Position numbers and translations under genes: made by a program. Below the pieces are notes generated by a model. That model searched no databases and had not been told where the DNA came from. It was given only the letters and a program-made list of their open reading frames with translations. Shown here in pieces: positions 1-8,369 of a DNA stretch of 52,508 bases (the stretch's first letter is position 1; the number at the start of each line of letters is the position of its first letter). Source of the stretch: Spirochaetaceae bacterium (GTDB lineage: Bacteria; Spirochaetota; Spirochaetia; Treponematales; Treponemataceae); the NCBI GenBank assembly GCA_017614995.1, contig JAGAAX010000055.1:1-52508 (forward strand), in the 5' to 3' direction.

Positions 1-136
1 CATAAAGCAAGGTCTACTGCCGGAATGTTCAGACATTTTTTTTACAGTATTGTTGCTTTCATGCTAAACAGGAACCTGGATTACTATAAAAATTATTTTA
101 GAATCCGTTTAGCATGAAAACTCGAATTTCAGGCTA
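1..136. repeat. Left arm of a 136-bp inverted repeat at the contig ends
   Basis: Positions 1-136 match the reverse complement of 52372-52507 base for base; the match breaks at position 137. Inside the arm is a second, shorter inverted repeat: TTTCATGCTAAAC at 57-69 and its complement at 107-119. This is read directly from the sequence. A contig bounded by two inverted copies of one sequence most often means that assembly stopped at a dispersed repeat. The element itself is not recognised. Confidence 0.9.
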
Positions 137-185
137 CATAGATTATTTCTTCCCATGTCCATTTGTCAAGCAAAATCATGTAAAT

Positions 186-215
186 TTGTATATACTCCGG
201 CTAATATGCTATACT
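186..215 (+). promoter_or_regulatory. Sigma-70-type promoter directly abutting a start codon
   Basis: TTGTAT (186-191), an 18-bp spacer and TATACT (210-215). The ATG at 222 follows after only 6 nt, so transcription would begin at or next to the start codon and give a leaderless mRNA. Confidence 0.55.
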
Positions 216-221
216 GTCTGC

Positions 222-1376
222 ATGAACGAAGAAACAACAATAGATGTGGAACAGGCTGACGGCACAATGCAGGCTGACGCTTCCGCAGATTCTGCTAAAA
301 AACCTGAAAGCGTAATTCAGCATAAATGTCCGGGCTGCGGTGCGCCGCTTTTTTACTCGCCTGATGACAAAGCGGTTGTGTGCGAATATTGCGGCGGCAC
401 ATTTGCCTTATCTGAATTAAAAGACACAGAGGCAGAGACCGAAAAGCAGTTTGACTGGGGCGAATACAAGAAAAAGCTTTCGGGCGAAAAGCTTAAAGGC
501 ACACTGACCTACGAATGCGGCTCTTGCGGCGCGGTTATAGAAACACCAAAAATAACAATGGCGACAATCTGCCCCTATTGTAGCAACAATATCGTCTTAA
601 AGAATTCTGCTACAGGCGGACTTAAACCGAATCTGATTATTCCGTTTGCAATTACAAAAGACAAAGTAAAAAGCATTTTGCGCGAAGTTGCATGGAGCAA
701 AAAACTGCTGCCGTTCAATTACTTCAACTCATGCAAAATAGGCGACATTCAGGGAATATACGTTCCATACTGGCTTTTTTCAAGCAAAATTGCAGGCAGC
801 GTAACCATTCATGGCGAAAAAAGCAAAACTTCATACTCCACCAGCAGTTATACAACCAGAACGTCTGTTTACGCACTCAAGCGTTCAGGCAGTCTTGAAA
901 TTTCAAGGCTGCCGGTAGACGCAAGCGTTAAAATCGACAACGAGATGATGGATTCAATCGAGCCGTTTGACTATTCAAAAATTACGGAATTTGACAGCAA
1001 ATATCTTGCCGGTTTTCTTGCAGACCGTTTCGACAGCCCGCCGGATGTAGAACTGCCACGCGCACAGCAATTTATGATGAGCGTTGCAGAAAGCAAATTT
1101 GACGGAACTGCGCCCGGCTACACATCAACATGCATAACAGGCAATAACTTAAATCTTGTAAATCCCGGCGTTGAATACGCGCTTTTTCCTGTCTATCTTG
1201 TCAACTGCGAATTTGAAGGCAAAACTTACCGCTACGCCATAAACGGCCAGACCGGCAAATTTGTCGGAGACTTTCCCGTTTCAGCCAAGAAAAAACGCTT
1301 TTTGACCGCTTTGAGTTTTATGATTCCGTTCAGCATTTTATACGGAATCCTGCTTTTTATTCAGATTTTCTTTTAA
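222..1376 (+). CDS. Double zinc-ribbon protein with a C-terminal membrane anchor
   Basis: Protein of 384 residues. Two zinc-ribbon-like modules lie in the first 140 residues: CPGC...CEYC and CGSC...CPYC, each with two CxxC knuckles. A central domain of unknown fold follows, and one hydrophobic segment of about 20 residues (LSFMIPFSILYGILLF) lies at the extreme C-terminus, so the protein is probably tail-anchored with the ribbons in the cytoplasm. The reading frame stays open upstream to 114, but that part lies in the end repeat and has no ribosome site; the ATG at 222 sits 6 nt behind a good -10 box. The TPM-domain gene follows after 11 nt, so the two are probably one operon. Function is unknown; a TFIIB-type zinc-ribbon family assignment is likely. 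Confidence 0.75.
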   Translation: MNEETTIDVEQADGTMQADASADSAKKPESVIQHKCPGCGAPLFYSPDDKAVVCEYCGGTFALSELKDTEAETEKQFDWGEYKKKLSGEKLKGTLTYECGSCGAVIETPKITMATICPYCSNNIVLKNSATGGLKPNLIIPFAITKDKVKSILREVAWSKKLLPFNYFNSCKIGDIQGIYVPYWLFSSKIAGSVTIHGEKSKTSYSTSSYTTRTSVYALKRSGSLEISRLPVDASVKIDNEMMDSIEPFDYSKITEFDSKYLAGFLADRFDSPPDVELPRAQQFMMSVAESKFDGTAPGYTSTCITGNNLNLVNPGVEYALFPVYLVNCEFEGKTYRYAINGQTGKFVGDFPVSAKKKRFLTALSFMIPFSILYGILLFIQIFF

Positions 1377-1387
1377 GGGAACATTAC

Positions 1388-3175
1388 ATGAAAAATATAA
1401 AGATTTGTATTGCTTTTCTACTTATGCTTGCGGTAGTGCCGCTTTTTTCTTGGGCAGAACCGTACAGAGCAGACATAAACCGTATAAACGACTATACACA
1501 CAGCATTAAAGAAGCCGATCTTGCAGAATTAAACGGAACTTTGTTGCGTGTAGTAGATGTTTTTAAGTTTGACACGCCAATCTGCCTAAAAACCGAATAT
1601 GACCAGACTTTTGGCTCTTTTGCGGACGATTTTTTTAACGGCAACGGTTTCGGTTACGGCACAAACAAGAACGGGCTAATGCTGCTTATAGGTACAGACA
1701 ACGACATGATTTATATAAAAGGCTACGGCGCAGGTGCAAAAATCTTTACCGATGAGGAAAAAGCAAAGCTTATCGACTCAATGCGTGAACTTCGCGCCCA
1801 AAATATGTCGTGGCTTGCGTGTGCCTGGACTTATACAAACGCAATATTAAAGGTGCTTAAGCAGCACAAAGACATTCTTGCAGAATATGCAGACGGCAAT
1901 ATAGTTGAAGCTGAACCGAAACGCAACGCCCCGGACTGGTGGCCTAAAGACGTAAAAGCTTTTACAGATTTTCACGACGAGAAGGCAAGCCGCGTAATTG
2001 ACGATGCGCATATTTTCAGCAAAGAAGAAATTGCCGTAATGAAAGAGCGCATAAAGAAGATTCAGGACGAAAATGACTTTGACCTTGTTGTTTTTACGGA
2101 CAAGACAAGCTACGGCTGGAGTCATGGCCTTTATGCGGCCGACTTTCATCATTTTAACGGTTACGGTTTCGGCGACGATTTTTCTGGTACAGTGCTTTTT
2201 ATCTGCATGAAGGAAGGCGACCGCGGCTGGTGGACTGCGGCAACCGGCAAATGCCAGGGTATATACACTGAAAAAGTTATAAACGCCATTGACGACAATC
2301 TTGAGCCGTACATGAAAGGCGGAAAATACGGCGAGGGCGTAATCAATTATCTTGATGACGTGTACAATCTTTACAAGCTGCCTGACTGGTACCCGAAAAA
2401 CCCTGAAAAATTTGAGCCGTTCAAGGCAGAAAACAAGCCCCACGTTGTAGACCAGACCGGCGTCTTTACAGAAGAACAGAAAGCTGAAATCGAAAAACAG
2501 GCGGCGGAGCTTTCTTTGCGCTACGGCACAGATTTTGTCGTGCTTACAACAGACAAAACAATAAGAAACGGCACAATTGCAAATTATGCACGCGATTTTG
2601 CCAAATATAACGGCTACGGAGAGGGCGAAAACAGCGACGCGTGCGTTCTCTGCCTTAAATTAACGGAACAGGGAAGCTGGTTCAGCATCGCCTCAACGCT
2701 TTCAGAAGAAGGACGGAAATGCTACACAGACAAAAACCTCACCAACATTTTGGGTCACTCAAAAAAGAAGCTGCTGAAGCGCGGGCCTTATGAAGCCGCA
2801 TTGCAGGCAATTTCTTTTGCAGACAAAATGTACTCAAAGGGCAGGGTGTGGCACGAAATCTATTTTATCTGGCCAATCTGGCTTTGTGCGCTGCTTGGCT
2901 TAATTGTTGCGGTCTGCGTTCTTGACCCTCTTGAGGCAAGTATGGGCAGCATCAAAGACAAGAAAGACTGCTTCCGCTATTATGTTGAAGGCAGCTTTCA
3001 ACTGACCGGCGAAGAGGACGAGTTTATAAAAACATATTCAACAACAAAGCAGAGAGAAAGCTCATATTCAAGCTATAGCAGCAGCAGTCACAGCAGCAGC
3101 GGACGCTCGTCTTATTCGTCAAGCTACAAATCTTCCGGCGGCAGAAGCTACAGCGGCGGCGGCAGAAAATTCTGA
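1388..3175 (+). CDS. Secreted membrane-anchored protein with three TPM-like domains
   Basis: 595 residues with an N-terminal signal peptide (hydrophobic core IAFLLMLAVVPLFSWA). Three repeats of the TPM (YgcG/TLP18.3-type) fold follow, at roughly residues 25-165, 195-330 and 350-490. Each begins with a turn such as VIDDAHIFSKEE or VVDQTGVFTEEQ and contains a glycine-rich YNGYGxG-like loop. A transmembrane segment near residues 500-525 (IWPIWLCALLGLIVAVCVL) precedes a low-complexity tail rich in Ser, Gly and Tyr. TPM proteins are usually bacterial membrane proteins of poorly defined, sometimes phosphatase, activity and commonly carry one domain; three in tandem is unusual. It follows the zinc-ribbon gene by 11 nt and probably shares its transcript. 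Confidence 0.75.
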   Translation: MKNIKICIAFLLMLAVVPLFSWAEPYRADINRINDYTHSIKEADLAELNGTLLRVVDVFKFDTPICLKTEYDQTFGSFADDFFNGNGFGYGTNKNGLMLLIGTDNDMIYIKGYGAGAKIFTDEEKAKLIDSMRELRAQNMSWLACAWTYTNAILKVLKQHKDILAEYADGNIVEAEPKRNAPDWWPKDVKAFTDFHDEKASRVIDDAHIFSKEEIAVMKERIKKIQDENDFDLVVFTDKTSYGWSHGLYAADFHHFNGYGFGDDFSGTVLFICMKEGDRGWWTAATGKCQGIYTEKVINAIDDNLEPYMKGGKYGEGVINYLDDVYNLYKLPDWYPKNPEKFEPFKAENKPHVVDQTGVFTEEQKAEIEKQAAELSLRYGTDFVVLTTDKTIRNGTIANYARDFAKYNGYGEGENSDACVLCLKLTEQGSWFSIASTLSEEGRKCYTDKNLTNILGHSKKKLLKRGPYEAALQAISFADKMYSKGRVWHEIYFIWPIWLCALLGLIVAVCVLDPLEASMGSIKDKKDCFRYYVEGSFQLTGEEDEFIKTYSTTKQRESSYSSYSSSSHSSSGRSSYSSSYKSSGGRSYSGGGRKF

Positions 3176-3189
3176 AAAACAAAAGCAGT

Positions 3190-3250
3190 AAACGTAATGA
3201 TTACGTTTTAAAAAATTCGTAAAAGCTGCAAACGTAATCATTGCGATTTG
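3190..3250. repeat. Two AAACGTAAT palindromes about 40 bp apart
   Basis: AAACGTAATGATTACGTTT at 3190-3208 is a perfect palindrome around a central base. A second, imperfect copy (CAAACGTAAT-C-ATTGCGATTTG) spans 3229-3250. The centres are about 40 bp apart, roughly four helical turns. They lie between the TPM gene and the transporter promoter. They could be operator sites or a transcript-end structure; there is no T-run after the first. Confidence 0.5.
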
Positions 3251-3326
3251 GAAAGCTAAAAGTGACAATCGTCATAATGAACCGCGCTAAAAATGCAAAT
3301 TTTATAAAGATCTAAAAATTGTACAA

Positions 3327-3425
3327 GTAAGAGCCTTCGGAGGTGGAATTTGTGACGAAAATTGCATGAACAGCGAAGCTGTGAATTAATTTTCGGAACG
3401 AATTACACCGAGAGAAGGCTCTTAC
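3327..3425. repeat. 99-bp imperfect inverted repeat (long hairpin)
   Basis: The arms GTAAGAGCCTTC (3327-3338) and GAAGGCTCTTAC (3414-3425) are perfect complements. Pairing continues inward with mismatches, including GAAAATT against AATTTTC, to a central ACAGC-GAA-GCTGT hairpin. It ends 11 bp before the -35 box of the EamA gene. It has the shape of a MITE-like or REP-like element or a structured leader. No second copy was seen in the window. Confidence 0.65.
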
Positions 3426-3436
3426 ATTGCTCGTAT

Positions 3437-3465
3437 TTGATAGCATTTCTTAAATTTGATATGCT
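3437..3465 (+). promoter_or_regulatory. Promoter of the EamA transporter gene, leaderless type
   Basis: TTGATA (3437-3442), a 17-bp spacer and TATGCT (3460-3465) with an extended TGA in front. The ATG at 3472 is 6 nt downstream and has no Shine-Dalgarno sequence. Confidence 0.6.
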
Positions 3466-3471
3466 ACACTC

Positions 3472-4404
3472 ATGGAATCTCAAAACAATAAGACTCAGCT
3501 TAAAGGCGTGCTGATTCTTCTTTTAACGTCTATAATCTGGGGCGCATCTTTTGTCTCTCAAAGTGTCGGTTCTGCGTCGGTTGAGCCGTTCACTTTTATG
3601 GCTATACGAACATTGATGGGCGCGACATTTCTCGTACCATTCATTCTTATCCGCGACAAAATTGCCGCAAAAAAGCTGACAGAACAGCAAATCAGCGAAA
3701 GAAAGGCAAACGACAAAAAGACTGTTGGTTACGGCGCAATTATCGGTGTTTTTCTTGCAATTGCAACAAATCTTCAGCAGTACGCTTTCAATTATTCAAC
3801 AGCCGGAAAAATCGCATTCATTACGGCAATGTACATGTTCTTTGTTCCGATTTTCGGGCTTTTCATAAAAAAGCGCATTCCGCTCATTACATGGTTCTGC
3901 ATCGCGATGGGTTTTGTGGGGCTTTTCTGTCTGTGCTTTAAAGGCGGCGAGAACTTTGCCATAAACAGAGGCGATATGCTTACATTGATTTGCGCCTTGT
4001 TCTTTACATGCCAGATTCTGTTAATTGAACGCTTCTCGCCAAGCTGCGACGGCATCAAGCTTTCGTGTGCGGAATTCTATACGGCAGGGCTTATTTCGCT
4101 TGTACTCATGCTGATTTTTGACAAGCCACAATGGGCAGGCATAAAGCAGGCAGGGTTTGCACTGCTCTACTCCGGAATAATGAGCTGCGGCGTTGCATAC
4201 ACACTTCAAGTTGTCGGGCAAAAATACTGCGAAGCAACAATTGCCTCGCTTTTAATGTGCATGGAATCAGTTTTCGCCGCGCTTTCCGCCGCAATCTTGA
4301 TTCACGAGCGGCTTGCAGGACGCGAAATTCTTGGCTGCGTCATAATGTTTACGGCAATTATCATCTCTCAGCTTGTCGGCCTGAAAAAACCAGCCAAAAG
4401 CTGA
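3472..4404 (+). CDS. EamA/DMT-family transporter
   Basis: 310 residues with about ten hydrophobic segments in two homologous halves, as in drug/metabolite transporter (EamA) permeases. The first half opens with GVLILLLTSIIWGASFV, whose WGxxF signature is typical. The second half ends with MESVFAALSAAILIHERL, matching the family's E-P/S-V-xA...L-x-E motif. Length is normal. The substrate cannot be read from sequence; relatives move amino acids, nucleobases or metabolites across the inner membrane. The start at 3472 is the first ATG of the frame and is leaderless. A lone gene; the next gene is separated by a repeat array. Confidence 0.85.
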   Translation: MESQNNKTQLKGVLILLLTSIIWGASFVSQSVGSASVEPFTFMAIRTLMGATFLVPFILIRDKIAAKKLTEQQISERKANDKKTVGYGAIIGVFLAIATNLQQYAFNYSTAGKIAFITAMYMFFVPIFGLFIKKRIPLITWFCIAMGFVGLFCLCFKGGENFAINRGDMLTLICALFFTCQILLIERFSPSCDGIKLSCAEFYTAGLISLVLMLIFDKPQWAGIKQAGFALLYSGIMSCGVAYTLQVVGQKYCEATIASLLMCMESVFAALSAAILIHERLAGREILGCVIMFTAIIISQLVGLKKPAKS

Positions 4405-4490
4405 AAAGTTGGAAAAGTGTCAAAAACAAGGTCTAAAAAAGTTGGAAAAGTGTCAAAAACATGGCTTAAAAAAGTTGGAAAAGTGTCAAA
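4404..4490 (+). repeat. Three direct repeats of 33-bp period upstream of an ATPase gene
   Basis: GTTGGAAAAGTGTCAAA begins at 4408, 4441 and 4474, exactly 33 bp apart, each copy preceded by an A-run. The spacers differ slightly (ACAAGGTCTA against ACATGGCTTA). The TTGGAA of the last copy doubles as a -35 box for the following gene. The layout suggests an operator array, or iteron-like sites for an autoregulator. Too few and too uneven for a CRISPR. Confidence 0.8.
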
Positions 4491-4503
4491 GCTGTGATAT
4501 AGT
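4475..4503 (+). promoter_or_regulatory. Promoter embedded in the 33-bp repeats
   Basis: TTGGAA (4475-4480) inside the third repeat, 17 bp, then TATAGT (4498-4503). The ATG at 4510 follows after 6 nt, so the transcript would be leaderless. Confidence 0.55.
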
Positions 4504-4509
4504 TATGAT

Positions 4510-5874
4510 ATGTACAGACAGGCGGCGGATACTTTAAAAGAATGGTATAAATCAGACTCAAAAGCGATTCTGCTTACAGGTGCAAGACAGGTTGGCAAAA
4601 CATATATTATCAACAAATTCTTAAAAGAAAACTGCGAATCGTTTTTTAGCGTAAATCTGTTAGAAAACGAAGATATAGCGTTTCTTTTCAATTCTTCAAA
4701 GACAGCAAAAGATCTTCTTATGAAGCTTTCTCTTGCTGTTCAAGAGCAAAAGCTGATTCCGCACAAAACTGTGATTTTTTTAGACGAGATTCAAGTCTGT
4801 AAGGAAATTGTTACAGCGATAAAATTTCTTGTCGAAGAAGGCAGCTACCGTTATGTTTTAAGCGGTTCACTTTTGGGTGTAGAACTTAGTGACATAAATT
4901 CTGCTCCAGTTGGTTATCTTCGGATTTTAAAAATGTTTCCGATGAATCTTAGGGAGTTTTTTATTGCAAATGGGGTAAATAACGAAGTTTTTCTGCACAT
5001 TGAGAAAGCTTTTAACAACAAAACTCCTGTTGATTCTTTTGTCCACGAAAAACTGATGGAACTTTTTAAGCTTTATCTTATTGTTGGTGGAATGCCCAAA
5101 GCTGTACAGACTTATCTTGATACAAATAATATTCAGAATGTAATTGCCGAGCATAATTACATCCGCGAACTTTATAAAGTAGATATTTCAAAATACGACA
5201 AAGAAAAAAAGCTTTATCTGAATGAAATTTTTGACCTTATTCCAAGTGAACTGAATCAGCAGAACAAGCGTTTTATCTTAAAAAATTTGAATGAAAAGCA
5301 AAGGTTTTCAAGAGTAGAAAACAGTTTTATCTGGCTCAAAGATGCCGGAGTTGCCCTGCCGACATTCTGTGCAGATGAACCTAAATATCCATTAAAATTG
5401 AGCAAAAATTCAAATCTCTTTAAGCTGTTTTTATGCGATACAGGTATGCTCTGTTCTATGTTTATGAACAATGTTCAGATAAAAATTTTGAATGGAGAGC
5501 AAGACATCAACTTTGGCGCTGTTTATGAAAATTTTGTAGCTCAAGAACTTGCTGCACATGAAATAGACCTATATTACTACAAAAACAAAAAACAGGGAGA
5601 ACTTGATTTTATTATAGAGCTTTCCGAGCAGGTAATTCCAATTGAAGTAAAAAGCGGTAAAGATTATAAGGTTCATAATGCGTTGAACCATGTGCTTGCT
5701 TCAGAAGAATACAAAATTCAAAATGCCTATATTCTTTCAAATGCAAATCTCACCGTAAAAGACAACAAAATCTATCTCCCAATGTACATGACAATGTTTT
5801 TGAAAAATCCAGTTTCAGACATAGGCGTTTACAAGGTTGATGTTTCAAGTCTGAATAGCTGGCATTTTTCTTAA
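4510..5874 (+). CDS. AAA ATPase with DUF4143 (restriction-nuclease-like) C-terminus
   Basis: 454 residues. The N-terminal AAA domain has a Walker A motif TGARQVGKT near residue 24 and a Walker B motif VIFLDEIQ near residue 90; sensor-like SGSLLG follows. The C-terminal DUF4143 half carries GELDFII...PIEVKSGK, which is the D-(E)xK arrangement of the PD-(D/E)XK nuclease fold. Full length for the family. These ATPases are common, often multi-copy, in gut anaerobes; their role is unsettled and a link to mobile or defence functions has been proposed. The gene is alone between the 33-bp repeats and a terminator. Confidence 0.88.
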   Translation: MYRQAADTLKEWYKSDSKAILLTGARQVGKTYIINKFLKENCESFFSVNLLENEDIAFLFNSSKTAKDLLMKLSLAVQEQKLIPHKTVIFLDEIQVCKEIVTAIKFLVEEGSYRYVLSGSLLGVELSDINSAPVGYLRILKMFPMNLREFFIANGVNNEVFLHIEKAFNNKTPVDSFVHEKLMELFKLYLIVGGMPKAVQTYLDTNNIQNVIAEHNYIRELYKVDISKYDKEKKLYLNEIFDLIPSELNQQNKRFILKNLNEKQRFSRVENSFIWLKDAGVALPTFCADEPKYPLKLSKNSNLFKLFLCDTGMLCSMFMNNVQIKILNGEQDINFGAVYENFVAQELAAHEIDLYYYKNKKQGELDFIIELSEQVIPIEVKSGKDYKVHNALNHVLASEEYKIQNAYILSNANLTVKDNKIYLPMYMTMFLKNPVSDIGVYKVDVSSLNSWHFS

Positions 5875-5875
5875 T

Positions 5876-5912
5876 CAACAGCCCCACAGCAAGCTACGGA
5901 GCTGTTGTTTTC
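5876..5912 (+). terminator. Rho-independent terminator after the DUF4143 gene
   Basis: CAACAGC and GCTGTTG pair across an 18-nt loop and are followed by TTTTC. It lies 4 nt after the stop and could also slow transcription from the convergent gene. Confidence 0.6.
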
Positions 5913-5952
5913 ATAAGGAATCGCAGCCGGGCATTTTACCCTTTGCCCTGAT

Positions 5953-7641
5953 TCACTCTGGGAGACCGCCGAAAAGTTCAACGCGGGTGTCTAGCTGCTG
6001 CTGCATAAATTTGTTGTATACATCTGTAAGCGGCTTCATAAGTTCTGCATACTCAGCCCATGTTTTTTCAAAGTCAGAAGGTTTGCCCATAATCATCTTT
6101 GGAAGATACCATTTTTGAAGCGGCTGAAATCCGTACAGGGCGTTATATGCTTCTTTTTCAATTCCGCCGTTTTCCTCAGACGGGCTACACTGCCACAGCG
6201 GATACCAGCCGGCATTTTTGGGCGGATTTTTGTCCATCAATTCCGCATAAGAATTGACACCATAAGCTTTGAAGATTTCAAGATCGAGCTTATTCTGTCT
6301 TGCGGCATATTCCCAGGGAAGGTCGTCCATAACGCATGTGTATCCGCTCGGCATTGTTCCTTCTAATTTTGGAGCTTCTTTTGCCCAGAATGTAGCGCGG
6401 TTTTTCAGAAGCCATATAGGGTTGTTTTGCTGTGCACGCTGTCTGTCGGTTCTGTAAGGGCGGCCGTCGGCATCTCTCTGCCAGTCTTCGCCTTCAAAGC
6501 CCCAGTAAAGCACACGCTGGTTTTCTTCTTCAAGCATTTCGTCCATGAACTGAAGAATCTTAATAGCCTTATTTTCTGAGCAGCTTGTTGTAATACCATA
6601 ACCATGCTGTAGATTTGGAAGTGACTGATCGCGGTAATAAGGCTTAATTGACTCATCAAATGTAAGCGGAAGTGGAACATAAGTTCTTTCTTCTTTTCCT
6701 GCGGCGCGAAGAATCCGTTCCGGTTCACCCTTAAACTGCCAGCCCTGAATAAACATTCCGAGAACACGTCCTTGTGCAATTTTGGTATAGTATTGGTCGC
6801 GGTTGTCTGTAAAAGAAGCAGGGTCTATCAAACCTTTGTTAAAATATTTGTTGGCGAGCTTGAACCATTTTTTAGCATTTTCATCAGTATAATTGTCTTT
6901 ATAAACATATTTTCCGTTTTTTAAATCAACGTGGCCGTCGCCGTCATTTGAATAACCTGCAAGAAAATTCGGCGGATTCCATAAGTCAAATGCTTCCCAG
7001 TCGGCTGTGATAATACTGAATGGAATTGTCTGCATTCCGTCGATTGTCGGGTGTTTTTTGTAATAGGCTTCGATAAGGTCAAAATACTGATCTACAGTCT
7101 TGATTACAGGGTAGCCGAATTCTTTGAGAACGGCTTTTTGAATCCACCATGCATTTTGATTGAAGTATGTATCGGATGGAGCTCCGTCAATTACACCGTA
7201 GTTTGGCAGAGAATAGATATGCTCTTTTATGATTTTTCCATTGGCATCTTTTTCTGAGTCAATGTAAATCATCTGCTTCCAGGCTGAAGCATAGTGCTTT
7301 TTTAAGTTCGGTGCATATTTTTCGATAAGCGGCTTAAGGTCGCGGAGACAGCCCTCATTCTGAAATTTATCAGAATCAACTTCTACCAGGTCTGGAAGTC
7401 TGCCGGTTCCTATAAGCAGGGCGATTTTTTCATTTTTGTCACCGGCGAGAATATCCCAAGTGAATGTTACGCCGAATTTCGATTTAATCCATTTGTAAGT
7501 TTTGTTGTTTACAGGCGGCTTATCGCCTTTCTGCATTGTAAAAACAGAAATGTTAAGATTTTTATTTGAGTCTCCTGCTACAACAGACAGAGGCATAATA
7601 AAAAACAGAATAAGAACTAAAAGAATGAGTGACTTTTTCAT
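5953..7641 (-). CDS. Extracellular solute-binding protein (family 1, LplA/aldouronate-type)
   Basis: 562 residues. A signal peptide (SLILLVLILFFIMPLSVVAG) is followed by a long periplasmic binding-protein fold: NLNISVFTMQKG at the mature N-terminus, then LIGTGRLPDLVEV, typical of large sugar-binding proteins of ABC importers. No lipobox Cys is visible. Length and motifs fit the LplA / aldouronate-binding subgroup, so an oligosaccharide ligand is likely but not shown. No permease or ATPase gene lies nearby, so its membrane partners must be encoded elsewhere. A strong AAGGAGAG ribosome site precedes the ATG. The promoter is annotated separately. Confidence 0.8.
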   Translation of the reverse strand: MKKSLILLVLILFFIMPLSVVAGDSNKNLNISVFTMQKGDKPPVNNKTYKWIKSKFGVTFTWDILAGDKNEKIALLIGTGRLPDLVEVDSDKFQNEGCLRDLKPLIEKYAPNLKKHYASAWKQMIYIDSEKDANGKIIKEHIYSLPNYGVIDGAPSDTYFNQNAWWIQKAVLKEFGYPVIKTVDQYFDLIEAYYKKHPTIDGMQTIPFSIITADWEAFDLWNPPNFLAGYSNDGDGHVDLKNGKYVYKDNYTDENAKKWFKLANKYFNKGLIDPASFTDNRDQYYTKIAQGRVLGMFIQGWQFKGEPERILRAAGKEERTYVPLPLTFDESIKPYYRDQSLPNLQHGYGITTSCSENKAIKILQFMDEMLEEENQRVLYWGFEGEDWQRDADGRPYRTDRQRAQQNNPIWLLKNRATFWAKEAPKLEGTMPSGYTCVMDDLPWEYAARQNKLDLEIFKAYGVNSYAELMDKNPPKNAGWYPLWQCSPSEENGGIEKEAYNALYGFQPLQKWYLPKMIMGKPSDFEKTWAEYAELMKPLTDVYNKFMQQQLDTRVELFGGLPE

Positions 7642-7691
7642 TTTTGTTCTCTCCTTGAATACTTAAAATTACATTTGCGCTCCGGAACTGG

Positions 7692-7729
7692 AACATTTAG
7701 ATGTTATTTTGTAAAAGATTAGATGTCAA
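7692..7729 (-). promoter_or_regulatory. Promoter of the solute-binding protein gene with an overlapping palindrome
   Basis: On the minus strand TTGACA (7724-7729), a 17-bp spacer and TAACAT (7701-7706). The palindrome AACATTTAGATGTT (7692-7705) covers the -10 box and start site and could be an operator for a sugar-responsive repressor (inference). Confidence 0.6.
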
Positions 7730-7751
7730 GCTATTTTTTGCTTTTTCTAAG

Positions 7752-8321
7752 CTATCTGTTCAATTTTGAAAACGGAACAAATCCTTTTTGCGGGCTATAA
7801 TGTTCGCCGATGATTTTTTCCATGTAGATGAGATTGTACCAGCGGTCAAATTTATAGCCGATGTGGCTGAAATTGCCTATTGTTTTATAACCGGCGGCTT
7901 TGTGAAAGTGCTCGCTGTTTTTTGTAAGATATGGATCATTCTCTACGGCTGGATCTGCGGCGCCGGCATAAAGGTTTGTGACATTCTGCGCTGTTAAATA
8001 TTCTTCAAGCTTTTCGTAGAGCTTGCTTCCAATTCCAAGACGGTGAAAGCCTTTGTCCACATAAATCGAAGTTTCTGCAACCCAGTCATAAGCGGTTCTC
8101 GGGCTGAATCTGCCTGCATAAACATAGCCGACGATTTTTCCGTCTGTCTCTGCAACAAGATACGGATAATTTTCGAGCGTAGTGCAAATGCGCCTTTCAA
8201 ATTCTTCTAAAGACGGAACTTCATATTCAAAAGATACGGCGGTGTTTTTTACGTAATAAGAGTAAATTTCAAGCAGCGCCGGCGCATCTTCTTTTTTAGC
8301 AATTCTGATTTTTACTTCCAT
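7752..8321 (-). CDS. GNAT family N-acetyltransferase (phosphinothricin acetyltransferase-like)
   Basis: 189 residues. The acetyl-CoA binding motif A is visible as FHRLGIGSKLYEKL near residue 96, preceded by the strand AETSIYVDKG. Overall pattern matches the PAT/YncA subgroup, which acetylates small amine or amino-acid-like toxins and metabolites with acetyl-CoA in the cytoplasm. It starts 48 nt after the thiE stop on the same strand and so may be the last gene of the riboswitch operon, although nothing links it to thiamine. The substrate is unknown. Confidence 0.8.
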   Translation of the reverse strand: MEVKIRIAKKEDAPALLEIYSYYVKNTAVSFEYEVPSLEEFERRICTTLENYPYLVAETDGKIVGYVYAGRFSPRTAYDWVAETSIYVDKGFHRLGIGSKLYEKLEEYLTAQNVTNLYAGAADPAVENDPYLTKNSEHFHKAAGYKTIGNFSHIGYKFDRWYNLIYMEKIIGEHYSPQKGFVPFSKLNR

Positions 8322-8369
8322 TATAATTCTCTGCTTTTATTATTTGATTGCCGGCGCGTTCTGGCGCGG

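Noticed and set aside
114-221. Upstream extension of the zinc-ribbon gene to an ATG at 114
   Set aside because: It begins inside the end repeat, has no ribosome site, and covers the promoter at 186-215.
1847-2443. 198-codon open frame on the minus strand opposite the TPM gene
   Set aside because: Shadow of a well-supported coding frame; no ribosome site and an atypical composition.
4404-4490. CRISPR array
   Set aside because: Only three repeats with near-identical spacers and no cas genes; better explained as promoter repeats.
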